From positions 62,001-126,000 of the forward strand of contig NZ_OANU01000023.1 of the NCBI RefSeq assembly GCF_900089835.1: 64,000 nt of DNA. Reading direction: 5' to 3'. Source of the DNA: Vibrio thalassae. GTDB lineage: Bacteria; Pseudomonadota; Gammaproteobacteria; Enterobacterales; Vibrionaceae. A model generated the notes under the pieces. That model was not told where the DNA came from. It searched no databases and saw nothing but the letters and a program-made list of their open reading frames with translations. Every line of letters begins with the position of its first letter. The first letter of the stretch is position 1. Positions 54,163-61,507 of this stretch are shown here, one piece after another. A program made the translations under genes and the position numbers.

Positions 54163-54591
54163 ATGGAATCGTTGCTTAAGGACTACTCTGTCGTTACGGA
54201 GATCCCTGTCGCTTGGGGCGAAATGGATGCACTTAATCACGTCAATAACGCAGTGTATTTTCGATACTTTGAAACCGCGCGACTCGACTACTTCAGTCAC
54301 ATTAACCTAATGGAAGACATGGCAGTCACGAATATAGGCCCAGTACTTGGGGAAACCTATTGCCGCTATAAACTGCCTGTCACCTACCCCGATACATTAC
54401 TTGTCGGCTCTCGAATTACTGAGGTACAAGAAGACCGCTTTAAGATGGAATATCAAGTGGTCAGCAAGAAGATTGGCAAAGTCACCACGACGGGGACAGC
54501 CACGATCGTCATGTTTGATTTCACCACCAATCGAAAAGCTCTAATTTCCGAGAAACTCATGTCAGCGATTGAACAAGCAAACCACGATTAG
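54163..54591 (+). CDS. 4HBT-family acyl-CoA thioesterase
   Basis: 142 residues. The hotdog thioesterase motif is clear: WGEMDALNHVNNAVYFRYFE, with the catalytic Asp and the HVNN turn, followed by RLDYFSH. It hydrolyses an acyl- or hydroxybenzoyl-CoA; the exact substrate is unknown. AAGGGATAACA precedes the ATG at 54163; the frame from 54136 is not used. Confidence 0.88.
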   Translation: MESLLKDYSVVTEIPVAWGEMDALNHVNNAVYFRYFETARLDYFSHINLMEDMAVTNIGPVLGETYCRYKLPVTYPDTLLVGSRITEVQEDRFKMEYQVVSKKIGKVTTTGTATIVMFDFTTNRKALISEKLMSAIEQANHD

Positions 54592-54729
54592 ACGCTATCA
54601 CACAATATCTATTGGACCGCTGGAACAGCGGTCCCAAAATGATTTGTCACAATCTTCACATCCTGCTCATTGCACGTTAAACCCTGCAAAGCTATCCTTG
54701 CAGCACAAACAATATCGAGAATGGAAACC

Positions 54730-55668
54730 ATGAAAAACCCGTTTCACTACCCTATCGGTACCCCAGGCCAAAAATGGACTGCGGAAGATGTTACCCAATG
54801 GCGCGAATCAACTTCCGTTAAGCGTCTATACCGTGAAGATGTACTGCCAAAGATTGAAGCGTTAAAAGATACGTTTAACGTTGAGCAATATGGTGCGCTT
54901 TCCTACGATGTCGAGCGATTCCCGCTATTCGTGTTAAAAACTAAATCTTGGAATTCGCAAAAGCCGACGATTCTTGTGACGGGAGGCGTTCATGGCTACG
55001 AGACGTCTGGTGTTCACGGTGCATTGCAATTCGCCAAAGAAAATGCCTCTGACTATGAATCTCTGTTTAACTTAGTGATTGCCCCCTGTGTCAGTCCTTG
55101 GGGCTATGAAACGATCAATCGTTGGAACCCGAATGCTGTTGACCCTAATCGCTCTTTTTATCAAGATTCACCAGCAGAAGAGTCGGCAAATCTAATGGCT
55201 ATGGTCGCGTCGTTAGATACTAAGGTGTGGGCACATATCGATTTACATGAAACAACGGATACCGATGAAAGTGAGTTTCGTCCAGCATTAGCGGCTCGCG
55301 ATGGTCTCGACTATATCGAAGACAGCATTCCTGACGGTTTCTATCTTGTTGGTAATACAGAGAACCCTGCTGAAGAGTTTCAGGCAGCGATCATCAAACA
55401 CGTAGAAAAAGTCACCCATATTGCCCCACCAGACCAAAACGGCAACATCATCGGCTCTGAAGTAGTGCAACATGGTGTTATCAATTACCCGCTGAAAAAG
55501 CTCAGCCTCTGCACAGGCATGACCGATTGTGAATACTCCACCACGACTGAAGTCTATCCAGATAGTCCAAAAGTCACCTCACAAGAGTGTAACGATGCTC
55601 AGGTCGCATCGATCGTTGGCGCTCTAACTTACCTAAAAGCGCAAATGGTATTTGATGGTACTCGTTAG
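54730..55668 (+). CDS. M14-family zinc carboxypeptidase/aspartoacylase-like enzyme
   Basis: 312 residues. The zinc site has HxxE in VTGGVHGYETSGVHGALQF and the third His in WAHIDLHETTD. The Arg substrate clamp is probably in DPNRSFYQD, and the catalytic Glu is near STTTEVYPDSP. This is the M14 (succinylglutamate desuccinylase/aspartoacylase) layout. It may remove an acyl or amino-acid group from a small substrate or peptidoglycan fragment. The start is placed at 54730; an ATG at 54721 is possible. Confidence 0.78.
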   Translation: MKNPFHYPIGTPGQKWTAEDVTQWRESTSVKRLYREDVLPKIEALKDTFNVEQYGALSYDVERFPLFVLKTKSWNSQKPTILVTGGVHGYETSGVHGALQFAKENASDYESLFNLVIAPCVSPWGYETINRWNPNAVDPNRSFYQDSPAEESANLMAMVASLDTKVWAHIDLHETTDTDESEFRPALAARDGLDYIEDSIPDGFYLVGNTENPAEEFQAAIIKHVEKVTHIAPPDQNGNIIGSEVVQHGVINYPLKKLSLCTGMTDCEYSTTTEVYPDSPKVTSQECNDAQVASIVGALTYLKAQMVFDGTR

Positions 55669-55832
55669 AACTTTTGACACCATAGTAAACGAAACGACAC
55701 CCTAGAAAAATTGCTATTGTGCTGTAGCACCCTGTCACAGGCGTCAGCACAATACTTATCATTTTTTACCTTCAAAGGTACGACATTTCCTACCGGGATA
55801 AATCATAAGTCAAGGCATGCAGCAAATCTAGG

Positions 55833-56981
55833 TCATTCCACTTTTGGTTGTAAAATTAGCTGTTGCGTCACTTGATCGATCTTAAACTGATAGTGGCTTA
55901 AAAAGTTCATACCCAGTAACCCAGGTCCAGATCGTTTTGAACGCATTACACCGAATTCAAAGGGGCTATGTGTTTGGGAGCCGATGCGCATTGTCGGGCT
56001 GTGATAAAAATCGATAACGGCCATCCCATTGGCCGTGCTGACTTCGCGGTATTCTAGAAAAATTACCGAACCAAAGAGAATATCAAATTGAGCTTCTGTT
56101 AACGCACTAATAGTGGCCCCAGTATCAATCATAAGTTCCAAAGGTTTATCAGCGAAGAATGCTGTCACGATATAATGTTCACCACGTTTTTCTAGGGGAA
56201 TTTGTTCAATAGTTGGCGACACTTGAGACGATTGTTTGAGCCTTTCACGCAGTGCTAATATTGTCGGGTGTTTGCTTTGTTCTAGCGTCAGCTGATTGAG
56301 CAAAAAGTCGGCGTCAATCGTGTTATTTAGGGCTAAGTACGCTTCAATGATGTGAATATAAATATCAATGTTATCAGATAGCTGGTTTAACCAGCGGTTT
56401 CCCAAATCAATAGTTCTTTGGTAATTTCCGCTTTTCGAGTGATAAGAAAGCTCCTCATTTATAGTCTCTAAAAGAAAGGGATACGGCTTCTCTTTGCCAC
56501 TCAGATTTAACATGAGTTGGATAGCATCAGCTCGCTCATTCAGGGCAAGATAAATTTGTATCTCAAGCCGTAGCGCGTCGTTATTGGTAGGTTGAAGAGT
56601 CAAGAATTCTTGAACCGAAACTAATAGCTTTCTGAGCAGGGTTTCATCCATTTCCTCTGTCCTCTGACTCATCAGCGATAAGGTCGTTTCGTGAATGGAT
56701 TGGTCCTGAAAACGATTGTTGGGGATAGACTCCTCTATAAACTCAGTCTTATATTTACTGGCGTCTAATCCGCTTACCGAGACTGTTTCTTCATTATCGA
56801 GTGTCTTTTGTCCTATCACTAAGTGTTGCAGTTCACCCTCAGAGGTGCTCAACGAAGGTGGGGTCTGAAAATCAAAGTGTTGATCAAGCCATTCGCCTAC
56901 GTAGTGTAGACCAAAGGCCACATTAAGCGCCAAGGACCCAACCAATGAAAAGGTCAGAAATATCCTCATTGTGTTAGACAT
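55833..56981 (-). CDS. Membrane-anchored TPR protein with retropepsin-like aspartic protease domain
   Basis: 382 residues. One N-terminal membrane anchor (IFLTFSLVGSLALNVAFGLHYV), a central helical region with TPR-like repeats (about 115-270), and a C-terminal single-lobe aspartic protease: ELMIDTGATISALTEAQFD carries the DTGA active site, and GLLGMNFLSHYQFKID is the second conserved strand. Such proteases work as dimers. It is divergent from an Omp85-type barrel gene and faces the periplasm, so a role in envelope protein processing is possible, with no direct evidence. Confidence 0.75.
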   Translation of the reverse strand: MSNTMRIFLTFSLVGSLALNVAFGLHYVGEWLDQHFDFQTPPSLSTSEGELQHLVIGQKTLDNEETVSVSGLDASKYKTEFIEESIPNNRFQDQSIHETTLSLMSQRTEEMDETLLRKLLVSVQEFLTLQPTNNDALRLEIQIYLALNERADAIQLMLNLSGKEKPYPFLLETINEELSYHSKSGNYQRTIDLGNRWLNQLSDNIDIYIHIIEAYLALNNTIDADFLLNQLTLEQSKHPTILALRERLKQSSQVSPTIEQIPLEKRGEHYIVTAFFADKPLELMIDTGATISALTEAQFDILFGSVIFLEYREVSTANGMAVIDFYHSPTMRIGSQTHSPFEFGVMRSKRSGPGLLGMNFLSHYQFKIDQVTQQLILQPKVE

Positions 56982-57145
56982 CTCAATTATCACTTATTAT
57001 GGCTGTTTAAAGTTCTAGCTACAAAATTATGACTAATAATTCAACAAGTCAACGACTCAGTGTTCCGTAACGGTCCAAATCAGGCTAAGCTAGTCAGCGC
57101 CCATCCATTCTAATAATGAAACGTTCTCAAGGAAGTCCAATTCGT

Positions 57146-58459
57146 ATGACATATCGCAGTATCATAAGTGTCATCGCTACTTTATCGTACTCACTCACTG
57201 CAGTGGTAGCGCAAGGAGCGACGCCAACTAACGTCAAGTCGCGTATTGACCGACAAGAAACGCCAGACAGAATTCGTGAGTCTATGGTTCTGCCTTATCT
57301 ATTTAGTACCGAGACCATGGGGCTGAATGTCGGTGTTGGCGGCATGATTAAAGGTATTCACCAAGACCAAATGACGATCGGTGGCACTGTCTTTGGCGGT
57401 GAAACTAGCTATGCATTAGCCGCGGGTGTCTGGAACTATATGATTCCAGGGACCGAGCGCGTATTCTTGAGCGCCTATGGAATGTTCGGGTACTATCCGA
57501 AGCAACGCGCCTACACCTCAGGGAACACTTTCTACACCCCGCCACGCCCTGGCAGTAACGACTCTTCTAATCTGGACTACCTAGAAGCTGATGGCGCTTC
57601 CAACTGGTTTGATATCAAAATGGAGTACGTGTTACCGATTGGCGCCACAAAAGACCAAGGACTTGTCGACTATAAAATCCGCAATGGCCTACTGATTTCA
57701 GAGCCTTCTGGCGGTAAAGAATGGAATCCCTTGACTAGCGGTTCAACCATCTTTGTGGCTCGTCAGTTCAATCGTTACCAATCTTTTGAATTCCAACAAG
57801 GTGATGTCGACGGTGCCATTCATGCTATGGAGTTTGGCATTCTTTACGACAATACCGACTTTGCCCCTAACCCTTCTTATGGCAGTCGGCAATACATTGC
57901 AACTTCTCACGATTGGGGTTGGTTCGAATCTAAAAAACAATGGTCATTTAATGAGCTTGATATGAGCAAATATTTTTCGCTCGGCAAGTCAGATTGGGCA
58001 TCACAACGAATCATCGCCATGAACTTCTGGACGGGTTACTCTCCAACGTGGGAAGTGACAGATAATGCTAATGGAACGCAATCTATAAATGGTAATGCGC
58101 CCTACAATGAAGGCGCCACATTAGGTGGCTTCACACGTATGCGGGGCTATGACAATAATCGCTTCCATGACAAAGCCGTGATTTATGGCTCTGCAGAATA
58201 CCGCTATACCTTGGCCTACAACCCTATCAAAGATATCTCTTGGTTGAATTTCTTAAGAGTGGATTGGATTCAGCTCGTCGGCTTTGTTGAGGTCGGTCGT
58301 GTGGGCTCTGCCTACACTGCCAAAGAACTGCTCACCGATCTTAAGTACGATGGTGGAGCCTCAGTGCGAGCACTTATGGCTGGGCTTGTGGTGCGCGCCG
58401 ATATCGCAAAGTCGCCAGAAAGCACTAACTTCTGGATCATGGTTGATCACCCATTCTAA
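57146..58459 (+). CDS. Omp85/BamA-type beta-barrel protein without POTRA domains
   Basis: 437 residues. A signal peptide (to about AVVAQGA) is followed directly by a 16-strand-like barrel. The Omp85 mark is near the end: LGGFTRMRGYDNNRFHDKAV and IYGSAEYRYTL, equivalent to the xRGY loop and EYR strand of BamA/TamA. The C-terminus ends in Phe (MVDHPF). No POTRA repeats fit in the about 40 residues before the barrel, so it is not a standard assembly factor. The start at 57146 is preferred because the signal peptide begins there and GGAAG lies upstream; an ATG at 57116 is possible. Confidence 0.78.
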   Translation: MTYRSIISVIATLSYSLTAVVAQGATPTNVKSRIDRQETPDRIRESMVLPYLFSTETMGLNVGVGGMIKGIHQDQMTIGGTVFGGETSYALAAGVWNYMIPGTERVFLSAYGMFGYYPKQRAYTSGNTFYTPPRPGSNDSSNLDYLEADGASNWFDIKMEYVLPIGATKDQGLVDYKIRNGLLISEPSGGKEWNPLTSGSTIFVARQFNRYQSFEFQQGDVDGAIHAMEFGILYDNTDFAPNPSYGSRQYIATSHDWGWFESKKQWSFNELDMSKYFSLGKSDWASQRIIAMNFWTGYSPTWEVTDNANGTQSINGNAPYNEGATLGGFTRMRGYDNNRFHDKAVIYGSAEYRYTLAYNPIKDISWLNFLRVDWIQLVGFVEVGRVGSAYTAKELLTDLKYDGGASVRALMAGLVVRADIAKSPESTNFWIMVDHPF

Positions 58460-58485
58460 ATGCCTCATTGCCCCGATAGCCAACA

Positions 58486-59364
58486 TTACAGTTGGCTATC
58501 GATCCAATGAATAAATGTCCTGAGCTTTGGTCTTTCTTCATGCCCCTTTATACACACTACATCGTAGGTTTGACTTGTACTCATTGAAGGATACGGACAA
58601 ACCAACTCTCCTCTCTCGATATAGTCTTTGACGAAGTAATATCGTCCCATCGCAAGGCCTAGTGAGTTCAACGCGCCCGTTAGATCCAATCCTCGGTGAC
58701 CAACGCAATAAAAATGCTTAAAAATATTCAGATCATAGTCATGATATTTGATCCAACGCTCCCAGACATTTGACCCTAGTGCATGGATAAGATTAACGTC
58801 TCTTAGTCCATCTAAGCCCCGCTCAAAAAGCTTAAATCGCTGAGCATAGTCAGGCGAGCATATAGGAACATAGCGCTCACCAAACAGAGGTTTAACAAAA
58901 CAGTCCTTTGGCTTCTCATCGCCATAATAAAACGCAATATCCACTTGGTCGTTCTCGAAGTTCTGTTGCTCTTCATGGACAAGAATATTTACATTAAAGT
59001 TAGGATAGCGTTGATTAAAATCTTTGAGTCTTGGCACTAACCAGGAAGAGGCGAAATTGGGGGAACTAGCAATCGTTATCTCTCCACTCATGTCCGTCGA
59101 TTTGATTTCTTCGATCTCACCAAAAATAGAGTGCAATGATTTTGAAAGCGTTTGATGAAACCGCTCTCCTTCCTCGGTAAGCCCTAGTTTCCTTGTACCT
59201 CGCGTGAATAAATTAAACCCTAACGACTTCTCAAGTACCTTAATTCGATGGCTCACAGCACCTTGAGTCAAGTGTAATTCCTTTGCTGCAAGAGTAAAAC
59301 TAAGCAACTTCGCCGCCACATGAAAGGTATGTAGGTTTCTTAATAAGGTTTGCTCATTCGCCAT
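58486..59364 (-). CDS. LysR-family transcriptional regulator
   Basis: 292 residues. The N-terminal winged helix (LHTFHVAAKLLSFTLAAKEL, HLTQGAVSHRIKVLEKSLGF) is typical of the GcvA/DsdC branch, followed by the ligand-binding domain starting GEITIASSPNFASSWLVPRL. It is divergent from the PTS gene, with about 165 bases between, so it probably controls that gene. The effector is unknown. The start at 59364 is the family-like one; the frame upstream to 59451 has no ribosome site. Confidence 0.87.
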   Translation of the reverse strand: MANEQTLLRNLHTFHVAAKLLSFTLAAKELHLTQGAVSHRIKVLEKSLGFNLFTRGTRKLGLTEEGERFHQTLSKSLHSIFGEIEEIKSTDMSGEITIASSPNFASSWLVPRLKDFNQRYPNFNVNILVHEEQQNFENDQVDIAFYYGDEKPKDCFVKPLFGERYVPICSPDYAQRFKLFERGLDGLRDVNLIHALGSNVWERWIKYHDYDLNIFKHFYCVGHRGLDLTGALNSLGLAMGRYYFVKDYIERGELVCPYPSMSTSQTYDVVCIKGHEERPKLRTFIHWIDSQL

Positions 59365-59529
59365 ATCACGCCTCAACTTATTAAAATTTTTAATCCATAG
59401 TACCCGAAAATTAGTTTGTTCGCACCGATAAATAAGTTTCAAATAGCACACAGAAAGCGAATAAATTCCCTGTGGTTGCGAGCACTACAGGGCAAAAGTT
59501 CAGTGGGTAATAAACACAAAGAGGTTTGA

Positions 59530-61002
59530 ATGAACATACTCGGCTACATGCAAAAAGTAGGTAAGGCATTAATGGTTCCCGTGGCCACTCTGCCTGCCGC
59601 AGCGATTTTAATGGGGGTTGGCTATTGGTTAGATCCAACCGGGTGGGGTGCAGACAGCACCCTTGCTGCGTTTTTAATTAAGTCCGGCGGTGCAATCATT
59701 GACAATATGGCGGTGTTATTTGCCGTCGGCGTAGCATTTGGCCTAAGCAAAGACAAGAATGGCTCCGCTGCGTTATCTGGTTTTATCTGTTTTTTAGTCC
59801 TGACGACTCTCCTTTCACCAGAAACGGTTCAGCAATTAAAAGGCATTAGTGCAGACGAAGTACCTGCCGCCTTTGGCAAAATCTCTAACCAGTTTGTTGG
59901 TATTATTGTCGGTATCGTTTCTGCTGAAATCTACAATCGCTACTCAGGTGTCACGCTACCTAAAGCATTAGCATTCTTCAGTGGCAAGCGCCTCGTTCCT
60001 ATTCTGACCTCTATTGCGGGTATGTTGTTAGCCTTCGTACTGCTTTATGTCTGGCCTGTAGTGTATGACGCTCTTATCGTGTTCGGCGTTAAACTTCAAT
60101 CCATGGGGGCAATTGGCGCAGGTCTGTTTGGCTTCTTTAACCGATTAATGCTAACTGTTGGCATGCACCACGCGTTGTACCCTGTTTTCTGGTTTGATGT
60201 CGTTGGCATTAATGACATTCCTAATTTCTTAGGCGGTGCTCAGTCTATTGCTAACGGAACGGCTACGGTTGGTGTGACTGGCATGTATCAAGCGGGCTTC
60301 TTCCCAATCATGATGTTTGGTCTACCAGGGGCGGCGTTGGCGATTTACCACTGTGCAGATAAAAAGAACAAATCAGCCGTGTTCTCTATCATGCTTGCTG
60401 CTGCGATGGCCTCTTTCTTTACAGGAATTACTGAGCCACTAGAGTTTAGCTTTATGTTCCTAGCTCCAGGTTTGTACTTACTTCACGCCGTGCTGACTGG
60501 TATTTCACTATATATTGCTGCAAGTATGCAGTGGATCGCAGGATTTGGTTTCTCCGCTGGTTTTGTCGACCTAGTCCTGTCTAGTCAAAACCCGCTTGCT
60601 GTTCAGTGGTATATGCTTATTGTGCAGGGCTTAGTTTTCTTCGCCATTTACTACTGCGTGTTCCGTTTCGCTATTTTGAAATTCAACTTAAAAACGCCAG
60701 GTCGTGGTGAAGACATGGCTCCAGAGCAAGAAACAGCGGTAGGCGGTGATCAAGGTATCGAAGGCTTAACTCACCAGTATATTGAAGCCCTAGGTGGTAG
60801 TGACAATATTACTGAAGTAGACAATTGTATTACTCGCCTACGCCTATCAGTAAAAGACTCTGGCATTGTAGACAAAGAAAAACTCAAACAACTTGGTGCC
60901 GCAGGTGTTGTTCCAGTTGGTAAGAACGGTATTCAAGTCATCATAGGACTAGGAAAGGTCGACAAAGTCGCCGAACAGATGAAAGTCGCTTTAGCGCAAT
61001 GA
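59530..61002 (+). CDS. PTS sugar transporter subunit IIBC, glucose/N-acetylglucosamine family
   Basis: 490 residues. The membrane IIC part starts LGYMQKVGKALMVPVATLPA and contains the substrate-site block GMHHALYPVFWFD and the TGITEPLEFSFMFLAPG loop. The cytoplasmic IIB part carries the phospho-Cys in VDNCITRLRLSV. There is no IIA domain, so it needs a separate IIA such as Crr. The sequence is closest in look to NagE-type N-acetylglucosamine transporters, but the sugar is not certain. It is probably controlled by the divergent LysR gene. AAAGAGG precedes the ATG. Confidence 0.88.
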   Translation: MNILGYMQKVGKALMVPVATLPAAAILMGVGYWLDPTGWGADSTLAAFLIKSGGAIIDNMAVLFAVGVAFGLSKDKNGSAALSGFICFLVLTTLLSPETVQQLKGISADEVPAAFGKISNQFVGIIVGIVSAEIYNRYSGVTLPKALAFFSGKRLVPILTSIAGMLLAFVLLYVWPVVYDALIVFGVKLQSMGAIGAGLFGFFNRLMLTVGMHHALYPVFWFDVVGINDIPNFLGGAQSIANGTATVGVTGMYQAGFFPIMMFGLPGAALAIYHCADKKNKSAVFSIMLAAAMASFFTGITEPLEFSFMFLAPGLYLLHAVLTGISLYIAASMQWIAGFGFSAGFVDLVLSSQNPLAVQWYMLIVQGLVFFAIYYCVFRFAILKFNLKTPGRGEDMAPEQETAVGGDQGIEGLTHQYIEALGGSDNITEVDNCITRLRLSVKDSGIVDKEKLKQLGAAGVVPVGKNGIQVIIGLGKVDKVAEQMKVALAQ

Positions 61003-61171
61003 TAACGGACTCGTGATGTAAACCCTTTCTCAATTTGTTGAATCACCCTCAACAGAGAAAAATCGGCGGTATCACCTTACCGCCTCCCCCTCGAAGTGCA
61101 GAGTCGCTTAGTCACCTACTTTGCACTTCTTTTCATTCTCATAAGTCACTAATTTATATGACAAATATCTT

Positions 61172-61417
61172 TTGATTGCTAAGTTTTATAAAATCCATAT
61201 CATTTCTATAAAAGCCGCCACAAAGCTAAGTCCGAAACAATACATTACGCAAATTAGGCTAGAGTCCTCTAAACGAAACCTTAGCAAGCTGAGCGTTACT
61301 GACGCAGCCTACGAAGCTGGGTATGACAATATTTCCCACTACATACGACTGTTTAAAAACACTTATGGACTGACTCCTAAGCAATATCAACGCTCATTAA
61401 CTCATGGCAATCATTAG
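61172..61417 (+). pseudogene. C-terminal remnant of an AraC-family regulator
   Basis: The frame carries the second helix-turn-helix of an AraC regulator: LSPKQYITQIRLESSKRNLS, VTDAAYEAGYDNISHYIRLF and KNTYGLTPKQYQRS. The first helix-turn-helix and the sensor domain are missing, and the first 15 residues are not protein-like. No ribosome site is visible. It is a degraded gene. Confidence 0.65.
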
Positions 61418-61507
61418 ACCGTGCCGCCTAGTCCCTTTGGCGTATTAGCACAAAGGGAAGATTATCTACTGATTCAATACACCAATAACTCGTCATCACT
61501 GTACGAA

